A DNA stretch of 64,000 bases, from the NCBI RefSeq assembly GCF_030272615.1, contig NC_081411.1, positions 827,624,897 to 827,688,896 of the forward strand. The letters run 5' to 3'. Both the position numbers and the translations under genes were made by a program. The notes under the pieces are model-generated. The model was not told the DNA's origin, made no database searches, and worked only from the letters and a program-made list of their open reading frames with translations. This document shows positions 1 to 11,899 of this stretch, piece by piece. Position 1 is the first letter of the stretch, and every line of letters begins with the position of its first letter. The stretch comes from Cryptomeria japonica (taxonomy: Eukaryota; Streptophyta; Pinopsida; Cupressales; Cupressaceae).

Positions 1-660
1 AATTCAAACATGAATAGTTAGGATCTTATTGAACACACCTCAAGACTGAGATGGGGGGTGAATTAGTCTTGAACAAATTTTAAAACTTATTAGCACAATT
101 CAGTTCTCACTTAAAACATTAATTTGATCAATAATAATGGAAATAAAGAAATAAACATAGATGCAAAAGAGAGCCAAATTTGCATGGAAAACACAAGAGG
201 GCAAAAACCATGATGAGAGTCAACTCACACTATATGAACATTTACTGCAATATTTGTTTTAGGGCTCATTGCCCAAGGAATCTCACTGCTCTTGGAAGGA
301 CTTGCAAGCTGAGGTTCACTACCTTAGGGCAAGATACAAAGGACTTCACTACCTTAGGGCAAGTTACAAAGGACTCGAAGGTTGAAAATCACTGCCTCAA
401 AGAAAGATACAAAGATGAATTGGATTACAAAGTATATGCCTTCAACATCACAGCATCGGGTAGTCTCCCTTAAATGTAGACGCTCTTGACTCATTGCCTC
501 AAGGAATGTTTTGACAATTTAGCTCCAAAACACTCACCACACACATTTGCTACCTCAATTTTGCATCTTCCACAATCCACCCTTAATGCACACAACTTGA
601 AAATGAAATGATCTTCACTATATACCATCTGCATGATCACAAAACATCAATTGGGTTGTC
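1..660 (-). mobile_element. Old LTR end, Copia/Sirevirus-like
   Basis: On the minus strand this stretch ends with the box TTCACCCCCC-ATCTCAGT (plus 49-67), which also sits near the 3' ends of three other LTR families in this window. Further in, a 'gtcaactcacac' stretch after 'aaaaaccatg' (about 207-230) resembles the corresponding part of the LTRs at 38798 and 55753. The element runs off the left edge, so neither its end nor a TSD can be seen. The right limit is approximate. Confidence 0.35.
315..374. repeat. 30-bp tandem repeat, two copies
   Basis: Two adjacent 30-bp units begin 'ttcactacctta' at 315 and 345 and differ by one base. They lie inside the LTR remnant and are probably a local slippage duplication. 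Confidence 0.8.
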
Positions 661-1315
661 TAGAATAGGGGACAATGAGTGATCCCAACAAATTGGCCAC
701 CAAAATATAGTTGTGATGAAAGAGGTCATATACAAGAGATAGAGAGGACCTAAAACATCATAGCACATCATCCAATGTAGTCCCAAACATCACACGTACT
801 GGCACACATCCTCCAAAGTTAGCAACAAGGTAACGTGTAGGCAAAACATGTAGCACATAACCAATTGACCCAAAATACATCTTCCAAATGAATTCTCTCA
901 ATGTGGATCCTAAAAAGGCATAGTATGACCCAAATACAACCCAACACACTCATCAATGCTAGCGCAAACCCCTAGGAGAAAAGTGCAAGCAAGAGAACAA
1001 GCCTTATTGGTTAGATAATTGCAAATTGCCCTAAAAATCAACCCCAGACGTAACGCGACACCAAAGAGATAAACCAACATCATCCAGACCACATGGTTAC
1101 AGCCCTTATCCTTCCAACAAAACTTCCAAACACTCCTATTTTGAAAAACCAAAACAAGCGGGCACAACCAAAATAGATATATAATTGTTCATGCCTAAAA
1201 GGCCAGGAAACAAAAACACAAAAAAAAACATCACAAAAAAACTTGAAATGCATTTCATCACTTGAAAATTGAACTATAACACTACACAAACATTATAAGC
1301 ATGTCCTCCAAGCCA
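661..1315. other. No recognisable feature
   Basis: AT-rich sequence between the LTR remnant and the first duplication unit. Only short open frames occur on both strands and none resembles a known family. Confidence 0.5.
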
Positions 1316-2134
1316 TAGCAACATAAAAATTCATGTAGAGAAATGCAAAGCATTCTCCATATCAGACTTGTCAACCAACCAAACTACCAACAAACTGCCT
1401 TAACTAGAAGAATCGACTGCAACAATAGGGACTTGAAAAGATACGAGTGCAACATCCACATAGTATAAACATTATATCCAAAACAAGAAATCCACTTTTG
1501 CAAATGCAGAGAAATGCAAAGCATTCTTCCAACCAATCTTCAACACATTTTTCTACATTCATACTCTTTTGGAGACCAAAACACTTTGATACACCATTTT
1601 CTCACTCAAGAGAAACTAAGGAGATAGTGCAACAACTTGTAGTATGGATAAGATCATTTGAAAAAAACATCACTTCAACATCATGCTTCTAATCCTCATC
1701 TCAATGCTATTAATTCGCATCTTGATACTAATAATCCTCAACTCAGTGCTTCTAATCCTCATCTAAATATTATATCATCATGATACCATCTTTGTTATCA
1801 ATCACGAGCATCAACAACATACTGAATGTAGGCATCACCACCATCACAATCATAAGGATACAAGAGCAAGCCCCATATGAACATCTTTATTATCATTGTT
1901 CTCCATATTCAACACCACATTGATGGTGGATATCCAATCAAGGATGTTCATCAACAACATTTCTATTCAATTTCATATCATCAATTATCAACATCAACTA
2001 TGAACCACCCATCCAACATATATTTGCACTTCAAATCAACACTTGGCACCAAAACAACATAACATTTGAGTGAAACAAATATTTGATAGAACAACCATCA
2101 ACCATGCTATCAAATTTCCACAATCCATATCATA

Positions 2135-2228
2135 ATTCTTTTTGAGCTTCTGGATTAGATTGTGTGCCAATTTTTTTTATCATCAACCATTTTTGGCACA
2201 CAATCTAATCCAAAAGCTCAAAAAGAAT
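2135..2228. repeat. Hairpin, 36-bp inverted arms
   Basis: The left arm 2135-2170 and right arm 2193-2228 are inverted copies matching at 35 of 36 positions, separated by a 22-nt loop. The arm core 'tctggattagattgtgtg' nearly matches one arm of the 180-bp foldback at 18365-18544, so this is probably a remnant of the same foldback family. Confidence 0.8.
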
Positions 2229-2347
2229 CATCAACCATCTGAGATATCAATCTCGTCATCTCCATCATGATAGTCTCCATCATAGCTTTGCACATAATTG
2301 CATCATGTAAAAACAATAAGCACATTATCAATGGCATCACACACGCT

Positions 2348-2510
2348 GAGGGTTGACACCAATGGACAACACCATAACTGCACTAACAACATCTCCAATA
2401 TCCTCCACAATATTGAGGGTTAATAACAATGGACAACACCATAACTACACTAACAACAATCTCTAATATCCTCCAAAATATTGAGGTTTGACATCAATGA
2501 CAACACTTAC
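2348..2510. repeat. 67-bp tandem repeat, about 2.4 copies
   Basis: Units start with 'gagggttgacacc'-like sequence at 2348, 2415 and 2483, the last one partial. The same array is at 11124-11286 in unit 2, so it predates the duplication. Confidence 0.8.
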
Positions 2511-2653
2511 TCATTAATGACAATAACTGCCAACATATTTGTCAAGGGTGGAAGCACATGGAGAAAATTAGAGGTTGAGGAACTTAGCATACTTCAAGTG
2601 AAATATGAAATATCTCAATACACATGATATATTAAGTGTTTAGCCATCAGTTA

Positions 2654-3120
2654 TTACATGTAGGTAGAGAGTGAATAACATAAGATTGCATAGTCATTCC
2701 TACTAAATGCATCTATTAGTGGGTTTTTTAACAATGTGTGTATTAGAAATAACATGGACCAAATCATCATAAGAAATGAATCATTAACATCATCATATGA
2801 GGGAGAGGATAAAGGATGTTCATCAATTAAGCAAGCACTAGTAAGCTCCTCACCAGACATGCCATCAATGGACCATGAATCCGTGGATATTGAGGAAGGA
2901 TTGGTATGAGTTATAAGACATATGCCATTAGATTATTAGGTCTATCAACATCATGGATAGACAAAAAGGCTAGAGTAGTACCATCATCCCTAGATTTATC
3001 GATAATATAAAGGGGTATATGTGGATCCAAATCGCTATCATATTCCATGTAAAAAGTATTGAACATCATCATGAACCATGGTGGCAAAGCTAGTGAATCT
3101 GTTAAGGATGAAGGATAAGG
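2654..3120 (-). pseudogene. Retroelement coding fragment, unidentified
   Basis: The minus strand keeps coherent codons through two frames. An upstream stretch includes 'DPHIPLYIIDKSRDDG' and 'LAFLSIHDVDRPNN' (about 3060-2930). A second open stretch is a 68-codon frame (2860-2654) with 'MSGEELTSACLIDEHP'. No catalytic motif of protease, reverse transcriptase or integrase is visible. Orientation and order (downstream of the gag at 24389-25962 in unit 2) suggest it is part of the same gypsy-like element, perhaps a linker region. The identity is inference. Confidence 0.35.
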
Positions 3121-4849
3121 TGTCCATAATTATTATCTAGAAATATAAAGCATACAAGAAGATTGAAAATATGAAAACTAATAAAGGGCCAAACCCTTTA
3201 TAAGATAAATAAATGCACAAGAGATATTTGTGTCTCAAAATAACAGTAAAATTACATGTATTAGATCTCAAATTTAAAATTAAAAGAAAAGAATCTAACT
3301 CTAAATTGTAGACATGGGGTTAAACCCCCAAAAATTGATGGTACTTTAATTAACGAAATTATATGAAATTTTCAAGTAGTGTGGTAAAATGAATTGTGTG
3401 GTTTGTTAATTCCTACTGTAAAATAGAGAAATTGAAATCATAAATCAAAGCTAAAAACATTGCATTTTTATGCATGAAAAATATCATCATAATCATTTTA
3501 CATTTTGCTAAGCATGATATCAGCAATGTGTAATAAGGAGTATTGAAGGTAGAACCAAATTAAAAAATAAAAATGGAATTTAAAGTAGTGTCATCCCCAT
3601 GAAGTATCATACACCCATGAACGATATAGAACCAAGGTAGGAATTGGAAGCATGATGGAAGTGAAAATCATTAGGATGTAATCATGTGGCCCTCAATGAA
3701 GGATACAAGTATGAACCATTTAAAACTAAGACACAAAAGGTGGATAATATAGCTCCCCCAAAATTCAGTGCATGCATAGTTATGGATTCGATTTGAGGAG
3801 AAGAAATGGTGTAGTGACCACATATGACCATTTGTTGGCTCTAGCATGTGAATTGAAAAATATGATCATGAAACACCATGTGATAAGGAAATAAAGAATA
3901 GCCTCAAATTTACCCCAAATATGAGGATAAGTAAATGAAAGAAATGTAAAGTAGCCATGTGTCAATAAGACCAATATGATAATTGTTATGTGTGATGTGT
4001 GCATTTAAGAAACAAAACGATAAGTATGAGCTCAAAAATAACCATGCGATAGCCATATAATGCATCATATAAGTTATGCATGCCCATTTAAAATGTCATA
4101 ACAATTGGGTGGAAGTGATACCATTGTGCGTGAAAAGCTATTTGTGAAGGATGTGCCTCCAATATTTCTCCACTATGTGAGGGCAATCATAGGTGGGAGT
4201 GTGATGAGTTCATAACCTTTAATGTGTTTGTGTACATGCAAAAGCTAAGTAGTGGTGTAAATATGTCACCATATAAGTGTAATTGTATAATCATGTCATG
4301 TATAATGTCTTCATGTTAATGTGATATAAAAAAAGGTATAAGGCATAAGCGTTGAAGACAATAAGATAAATACCACCAAAATGTAAGAAACAATGATGAG
4401 GCATATCGTGTTAGATTCTATTATGTAAAAGAATGGTATAAACATAATATCTAGGATAAGGGCACTAGTTACCATCCACGTTCCAATAATTGTTCACTCC
4501 TTGCACACCCAACCCTCAAATTACTAACTTTAAAGAAACCAAAAACAAAACTAAATTTCCATTAATGAATTTCAATCATACCAATAGCCACCCATTTATT
4601 AGCATTTTTGGATCATAATTGGCCCATCTGTGCACCTTTATTGGTACCCATAGTGCATGACTACCTAGGCATTTGTGCATAAGTATTGTCAATTTTAAGT
4701 GCACGATTATTGGGGCATCTTTAAGTAGGTACTGGGCAACACTTTGAAATGTGTACTTTTTAATCCTTGCACGCATAATGGATCCCACAACATGCATTGT
4801 TACTACCCAGAAGCCAAAACAATAACTATAAGCAATTAAGTCGCATGTA
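3121..4849. other. Decayed retroelement-like DNA, no clear gene
   Basis: AT-rich sequence duplicated at 11900-13632. It has short minus-strand open frames only (3780-4004 and 4576-4854) and no recognisable motif. I treat it as decayed internal sequence of the gypsy-like element. Confidence 0.4.
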
Positions 4850-4858
4850 CCCATAGCA
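4850..4858. other. 9-bp filler at junction missing 12.3 kb
   Basis: In unit 1 the left block (ending 'gcatgta', 4849) is joined to the right block (starting 'catgaacacc', 4859) by 'cccatagca'. In unit 2 the same two blocks are separated by 13633-25962. Filler bases at a junction are typical of end-joined deletions. A gag-like frame crosses the unit 2 boundary, which supports a deletion here rather than an insertion there. Confidence 0.6.
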
Positions 4859-6060
4859 CATGAACACCATTCTAAGTAGATTGATTCATTTGAGGATTAA
4901 AAAGAGACTTCTTCTCAAAGGAATGTGAAGATGTGGATGATACATTGGCATACAAAAAGTCACAAAACCCTAAATGCTAAATGATATTAAAATGATGTAA
5001 GATCTACTATATAATTAGAGTAAATTAGTAAAAGACTATATTTTAAATGAAAATCCTATAGGAAATAAAGAAGTGTAGAGGATTTAAGAAAAAAAGGTCA
5101 CACAATGAAGAACAAAACCCCAAATGAATGTATAGCTATGGAGGACAATAAAATAGGTCCTCTAAACCGTAAAAAGATGTTAGAATATGAAAAGATGAAT
5201 AGCTCACAATACCCGATGAAAATGAAAATAAATAAAACTATAAATGCAAATGATACAATATCAAAATAAAAACACAGAGTTAGTCTCCAAAAGAGATGCA
5301 AATGATACAATTATCAAAATAGAATTAGGAGAATGCAAGAGCAAATAGCTATAGAATGCAATTATAATGCAATAGAATATAATTCCAAGACTAGCTAGGA
5401 GTGAGTATATATAAAAAATGAGGGAGGGGAGATGTCGCAAATATGACCAATGGGAAGAGTTCACCATAATAGCCTAAAATAGGCAAGTGCAACTCCCATC
5501 GAAGATGTCAACACCTTACACCCACTCACACTAATGCTTACTTTATTAATCCTAAGCAAACTTAATTGTAATTGTAGGAAAAACGAGGAACAAGAAAATA
5601 AATAGCCAACTAGGAAACAAAATCTTGCACAACAATAGATTTGTATATGCAATAAAGAAAATATTTAAAATAATAATGAAAGAACAAAAAACCCTAGGTC
5701 ATGTAATTACCAAATTCATAAAAATGTAAGAGAAAACACACACCTTTGCATTCAAATGTCTAAGATAATTAAATAATATAATCAATTGTAACTCAATTGA
5801 CCTATGTAAATTTGAGTTACCTGGGGTTTCAAATTGAATGGGCAACCCTTTGGTGGAATGGTGGGGCTTCTTATCTGTAGTGCCAACAACCAACATCCAA
5901 ACCTACCGGGGATACTCTCTATCATGTCACTAATTAATGACCCCCCAAGATCTTGTATCTTGACTTATCCATGGGATGTGAAGTGGGGAATGTATTCCAC
6001 CTAGGGATATATCTTTGTCCTAAAGTTTTTTTTAAATTCAACTAAATATTAAAAATGGAT
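4859..6060 (-). other. Gypsy-like 5' leader, non-coding (unit 1)
   Basis: Matches 25963-27150. In unit 2 the frame upstream of gag on the minus strand begins in this block (about 26040-25963), so the block probably holds the 5' leader and possibly an LTR of that element. I could not place LTR ends or a primer-binding site. Confidence 0.35.
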
Positions 6061-8019
6061 CATGCCCAAAACTAGGAAGATAGGATAAAAAAGGAGATCT
6101 AGGGAGAACCTTTGCCAAGGGCATCAAAGTGGGCCAAAAAGTATGGTGGATCAAAAATCCCTTCATTTCCCACTAGATCCAATGTGATCCCTTTTGGCAA
6201 GAGACATAACAACCATCAACCAAAGAAAAATCGTTATCCATCATCGCAACAAAGATCACCTAGGGCTTTTGGAAAGATGGGGCATGGGAGGAAAAGGTAC
6301 CAAAAGAATGACAATACTAGATCAGGAAGGAAATAGCATAATTTTAGGAGACATCTAAGGAGCTCAAAGAAATCATTATCCTAGTGAAGGCCTTAGATAC
6401 TATCATCACTCGCTTGAATATTGGGTTTTCTTCGTCAAGTGCTTCGATCAAGGTCTTCAGAGAAATTGGATTTTTGAATGGTGGATAGATTGGTTAGGGA
6501 CAAAGGTAAGAAGTAAATCCCTCCCAAATGAATTTCTTCTAAGTGAATGTAAAACCTTGGATTTTAAAAAATAAATCATGCATTAAGACCCATTATTGCT
6601 AGGGGGTTTTGGGTTCTCCTTGAAAAATTCAGAACCTTATTTTGATCTACTCACTCATCAAAATAAACTCCCAATGTGAATTAAAATATTTAATCATCCC
6701 TTATATTAGTTGAATAAAGAGTTTTTAAGCTATTAGGTGATGAATTGGAATCTTTCATCAGAATAGATGATAATTTTCACAAAGGGGAGTTTGGATCCTA
6801 TGTTAGAATTTGTGTTGATATCGATTAGGTGAATATTTATTGGGAGGAATTGGAGGTATTAACAAAGAATGGCAACTACAAATAAAAGATTATGGTGCAA
6901 TCCAATTCGGTTGGGGAGAAGGGAAATGAGAATATTAGTCGCTCCCTTTTGGACTACATCAAGGCATCCTCTTCAGATTTGGAGAAAGAGATGGATTTAG
7001 GGAGAAGCTCTCTAGTTAAAATTTACACTTGCCCTACTCATGATCCAAGATTGAGTAACAACTATAATATGGACAAAATGGAGATCGTAAAGCTACCTTC
7101 CCCCTAAACTCCAATAGAGGGTGAGAAGATTGCAACATGACAAAAAGATGATCTCCCAATTTTGACAATAGAGGGAGGGTTGAAAAGGAGGTCCCTTTAG
7201 AATCTATAATATCCTCCACATATAATCATGGCCAGCAATGTGGAAGATTCCATGAGCAAGAAGGACAAAATCCTAATCAATGTAATAGTGGAAAATATTT
7301 ATGACTAACCTAGAGATAATGAGGCTTCAGTCTTTGAAATGATCTATAATTTTTTTGGAATCACGAGTATTCACCAAGGCTCCTTTAAGAAGAAGGCCTC
7401 TTATAAAGGATTGGTCACCCCACATGCTTAAATTCCTCCAAAGGAGCTTCTGGAAGATGGAGAGCTACAAGAGAAGGCAAAGAATCTCTTGTTTGGTAGT
7501 ATGGAAGGGTTGGGAGATGTGGAGGAGCCCTTGAAGAATATGGAAAAGTTGATAATCAATAAGAAATATTCTAAGAAAACCTCACCTAGTTGTGTTGAAG
7601 GAAAAAGGAAGGGCATGAAAACAAATCAATAAAAAGAAGTATGGATGGAGATGCAGAGGGTCAAGTTAAAATAATGAGGATGTTAAGATCAGGGAAAGGA
7701 GTTCCCTTCCTACGGAACCATGAGGACCATTTCATGGAATTTTAGGGACCTAAATGTCCCTAACAAACAATGCTTGGTCAGGTTGTAGATGGAATTTTTG
7801 AAAGATAACATATTCATGATTCAAGAATCCAAGACAACTAATGCTAAATTATAAATTTTCAAGAGAAATATTAAAAAAGGACAAGTAGAATCGGTGTAAT
7901 CAGTTGAGGCTTCAAGTGGTCTTGCCACTTTTTGGAGGTTGTAATCCATCTTTGTAGAAAAATTAGTTGAGTACGACCATTGGGTGGGCTGCATTTGAAA
8001 TTCATTGTAGTGAATGTAT
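6061..8019 (+). pseudogene. LINE 5' part: ORF1 and start of endonuclease (unit 1)
   Basis: The ORF1-like region (about 6112-7630) begins with a basic stretch (PRASKWAKKYGGSKIP). It continues in broken frames through a lysine- and glutamate-rich segment (6892-7107) and ends with 'CVEGKRKGMKTNQ' near 7620. The apurinic-type endonuclease of ORF2 opens near 7717 with 'SWNF' and 'DLNVPNKQCLV', the usual first motif of plant L1 ORF2. It is cut at 8019 by a Copia-like LTR. ORF1 normally binds RNA and ORF2 nicks the target. Several in-frame stops make this copy dead. No CCHC knuckle is visible in this ORF1. Start and 5' end are approximate. Confidence 0.6.
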
Positions 8020-9275
8020 TGTTGGAAATCATTGTACATTATTGCTGCTAGGATATGTTGTTGTCATTGATGTCAACATATTCCTATGCATTATTTCAAT
8101 GACTGCAGATTGAGAAGATCTTATGATCTGGTTTGCAGTTTTGTTTTGTTGTATTGGTGCTTTGTAGAGTTCGGCATGTCCTCTGGTATATTATGGTGTG
8201 ATTAGATTTTGAGATAATATTTTGGGATATTGTTTGGGATGATGTTGTGTATTTTAATTTTAGATGGATCATGATTTGGTGCTCAACATGTTATCTTTCT
8301 TCGTAACAGTCGTTGATTGGTTGTGTTCTTGAGTTCCAGACGTTGACAGATGAAGATTTGATAAGTGGTGTTGGTGTAGCGATTACTAATAATTCTAATG
8401 TGCTTCCTGGTGTTTACTAATCATGTCCTATTTGTTTTGATGATCCACATTGATCAGTGTGCTAGTTATTGGTGGTTTTCATGAACCGATGATGATCTTC
8501 ATGTTATGCAGTATTTATGGTGGTGTAGCGTGTTGCGGTTGATCTTGGCATGATTACCGGTGGTGATGAGCGTTTGGGAATTTGAATTAGGTCTATGTTA
8601 TGTTATCTAAATCATTATATTGGTTTGGTGGTTGATCTTTGTATCGTGTGATGTAATTTTGTAATTATGAATTGAGGGTTTAGCTGGCCTTGTTGTCAAA
8701 GTTGATGATTTGTATATATAGGTGATATTGTCATGTAATTTGGAGATAGAGGTTGTATCTGCATTATCAGAGAGTGGTGTATGTGTGAACAATGATTCAT
8801 CCTTCAAAATTATGATTGAGTAGAGTTTGGTGTTGCAGAGAAGACATCTGAGCTTAACCAGAACTATAATCAAGCATTTGGAGATGTTATTCTTTTAGTT
8901 CATTCCTTCCAGATTATAGTCCAAATCTTGTTAAGTCAGTGAGACTCCCTGAGGGTTGTAGTCTTTCAGGTCATTATCTTTTGAGCAATGAGCTCTAGGC
9001 AGTGTACCTGAATGCATGTGCATTCCCCATTGTAATATTTTCACATACTACTGCAGAGTATCATCTTACTGTGTGTAGGTTCCCACCGGGGTTTTACCGT
9101 TAACTGAGTTTTCCACGTCAAAAATATTGATGTTGTGTGTTGTGCTTTCAATTTTCTCATCTTTGTTATTGCAACAGTTTATCAGATCTATATTTGTAGT
9201 TAAGCTCGTAGATTCGGTGAAGAATGATTCACCCCCCCCCCCTCTCTCAGTATTCATTGATTGTTGTTGCCAACA
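8020..9275 (+). mobile_element. 5' LTR, Copia/Sirevirus-like, unit 1
   Basis: A 1256-bp LTR from TGTTGGAAATC to GTTGCCAACA. It carries a TATA box (about 8712-8721, 'gtatatatagg') and a C-tract box 'TTCACCCCC...CTCTCAGT' (about 9226-9250). The matching 3' LTR starts at 9602. Confidence 0.85.
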
Positions 9276-9601
9276 ATTTGAATCAGAGCTTGGTCATAGT
9301 TTCAAACCCCTCGCTTGCAAGGTGTGTGCCCTTGGTCTCCTCGTGTTGTGTAGTGCAGTGCTCGAGTTTGTGACATGGCTTAACCACCTCATGTAGATTC
9401 TATAAGTCTAGTGGTTGTATCAAGCATTAACAGGTCGATCTTTTGGTGAAATAACAATTGTTGTCAAAGGGAGACAAAGATCACATAAAAAAACTACTTT
9501 ATTTGTCTTGATCTTAGGGGGAGTTTGCTGGAGATATCTTCTTTCTTTGCATTGACTATTTTTCACCGTCATATGTTGCCATCAATGCCAAAGGGGGAGA
9601 T
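9276..9601 (+). mobile_element. Minimal internal region with PBS and two PPT tracts
   Basis: Only 326 bp separate the LTRs and no coding frame is recognisable. A decayed primer-binding site (TTGAATCAGAGC, 9278-9290; consensus TGGTATCAGAGC, initiator Met tRNA) follows the 5' LTR. Two polypurine tracts, 'cttagggggagtttg' (about 9516-9530) and 'aaagggggagat' (9590-9601), precede the 3' LTR. Repeated polypurine tracts are a known Sirevirus trait. Such an element must borrow all proteins from relatives. Confidence 0.75.
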
Positions 9602-10107
9602 TGTTGGAAATAATTGTACATTGTTGTTGCTAGGATATATTGTTGTCATTAATGTCAACATATTCCTGTGTATTGCTCTAGTGATTGTAGATTGAGAAGA
9701 TCTTATGATCCAGTTTGCAGTTTTGTTTTGTTGTATTGGTGCTTTGCAGAGTTCGGTATGTCCTCTGGTATATACCGGTGTGATCAGCTATTGAGCTAAT
9801 ATTTTTGGATATTGTTTGGGACGATCTTGTCTATATTCATTTCAGATGGATCATGATTTGGTGCTCTGCAAGTTATCTTTCTTCGTAACAGTCATTGATT
9901 GGTTGTGTTCTTGAGTTTCAGACGTTAACAAATGAAGATTTGATAGGTGGTGTTGGTGTAGCTGTAACTGATGATTCTAATGTGCTTGTTGGTTTTTCCT
10001 AATTGTGTCATATTTTTTTTGATGATTTCCATTGATTGTTGTGCGAGTTATTGGTGGTTTTCATGAATCGATGATGATCTTCGTGTTATGTGGTATTTCT
10101 GGTGGTG
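9602..10107 (+). mobile_element. 3' LTR, truncated at duplication junction
   Basis: Begins TGTTGGAAATAATTG and follows the 8020-9275 LTR for about 0.5 kb, then switches at 'ggtgtagc' to the start of duplication unit 2. The unit 2 copy of this LTR (31132-32311) continues past the same point. Confidence 0.85.
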
Positions 10108-10924
10108 TAGCAACAAAAAAATTCATGCAGAGCAATGCAAAGCATTCTCCATATCAGACTTGTCAACCAACCAAACTACCAACAAATTGTCTTAACTAGA
10201 AGAATCGACTGCAACAATAGGGACTTGAAAAGATACGAGTGCAACATCCACATAGTATAAAAATTATATCCAAAACAAGAAATCCACTTTTGCAAATGCA
10301 GAGAAATGCAAAGCATTCTTCCAACCAATCTTCAACACATTTTTCTACATTCATACTCTTTTGGATACCAAGACACTTTGATACACCATTTTATCACTCA
10401 AGAGAAACTAAGGAGATACTGCAACAACTTGTAGTATGGATAGGACCATCTGAAAAACATCACTTCAACATCATGCTTCTAATCCTCATCTCAATGCTAT
10501 TAATTCGCATCTTCATACTAATAATCCTCAACTTAGTGCTTCTAATCCTCATCTAAATATTATATCATCATGATAACATCTTTGTTATCAATCACAAGCA
10601 TCAACAACATACTGAATGTAGGCATGACCACCATCACCATCATAAGGATACAAGAGCAAGCCTCATATGAACATCTTTATTATCATTGTTCTCCATATTC
10701 AACACCACACTGATGGTGGATATCCAACCAAGGACGTTCATCAACAACATTTCTATTCAATTTCATATCATCAATTATCAACATCAACTATGAACCACCC
10801 ACCCAACAAATATTTCCACTTCAAATCAACACTTGGCACCAAAATAACATAACATTTGAGTGAAACAAATATTTGATAGAACAACCATCAACCATGCTAT
10901 TAGATTTCCACAATCCATATCATA

Positions 10925-11019
10925 ATTCTTTTTGAGCTTCTGGATTAGATTGTGTGCCAAAAAATTTTTATTATCAACCATTTTTGGCACACAATCTAAT
11001 CCAAAAGCTCAAAAAGAAT
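10925..11019. repeat. Hairpin, second copy (unit 2)
   Basis: The duplicate of the 2135-2228 hairpin has arms at 10925-10960 and 10984-11019. The arms are kept and the loop differs in several bases. Confidence 0.8.
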
Positions 11020-11123
11020 CATCAACCATCTGAGATATCAATCTAGTCATCTCCATCATAGCTTTGCACATAATTGCATCATGTAACAACAATCACCACA
11101 TTATCAATGACATCACACAAGTT

Positions 11124-11286
11124 GAGGGTTGACACCAATGAACAACACCATAACTGCACTAACAACATCTCCAATATCCTCCACAATATTGAGGGTTAAC
11201 AACAATGGACAACACCATAACTACACTAACAAAAATCTCCAATATCCTCCAAAATATTGAGGTTTGACATCAATGACAACACTTAC
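11124..11286. repeat. 67-bp tandem repeat, unit 2 copy
   Basis: Unit starts are at 11124, 11191 and 11259, the last partial, matching the array at 2348-2510. Confidence 0.8.
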
Positions 11287-11430
11287 TCATTAATGACAAT
11301 AACTGCCAACATATTTGTCAAGGGTGGAAGCACATGGAGAAAATTAGAGGTTGAGGAACTTAGCATACTTCAAGTGAAATATGAAAATATGTCAATACAC
11401 ATGATATATTAAGTGTTTAGCCATCAGTTA

Positions 11431-11899
11431 TTACATGTAGGTAGAGAGTGAATAACATAAGATTGCATAGTCATTCCTACTAAATGCATCTATTAGTGGG
11501 TTTTTTAACAATGTGTGTATTAGAAATAACATGGACCAAATCATCATAAGAAATGAATCATTAACATCATCATATGAGGGAGAGGATAAAGGATGTTCAT
11601 CAATTAAGCAAGCACTAGTAAGCTCCTCACCAGACATGCCATCAATGGACCATGAATCCGTGGATATTGAGGAAGGATTGGTTTGAGTTATAAGACATAT
11701 GCCATTAGATTATTAGGTCTATCAACATCATGGATAGACAAAAAGGCTAGAGTAGTACCATCATCCCTAGATGTATCAATAATATAAAGGGGTATATGTG
11801 GATCCAAATCGCTATCATATTCCATGTAAAAAGTATTGAACATCATCATGAACCATGGTGGCAAAGCTAGTGAATCTATTAAGGATGAAGGATAAGGTG
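11431..11899 (-). pseudogene. Retroelement coding fragment, unit 2 copy
   Basis: Same fragment as 2654-3120. The 68-codon frame (11637-11431) is identical in protein sequence to the unit 1 copy. Confidence 0.35.

Larger units (their letters stand above)
1316..10107. repeat. Tandem duplication unit 1 (8.8 kb)
   Basis: Positions 1316-4849 align with 10108-13632, and 4859-10107 aligns with 25963-31642, with scattered substitutions and short indels by eye. The unit ends inside an LTR (10107) and the next base starts unit 2. The junction shares the four bases 'tagc' with both parents (1316-1319 and 31639-31642). Both units carry the same foldback hairpin, the same 67-bp repeats, the same LINE 5' part and the same Copia-like element, so this is one duplicated block rather than independent insertions. 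Confidence 0.9.

Noticed and set aside
315-374. Possible CRISPR-like or satellite array
   Set aside because: Only two contiguous 30-bp copies with no spacers.
1690-1790. Plus-strand Asn/His-rich repeated codons ('NPHLNAINSHL'-like)
   Set aside because: Short, imperfect 'cttctaatcctcatct' repeats with stops on both sides; no evidence for a protein.
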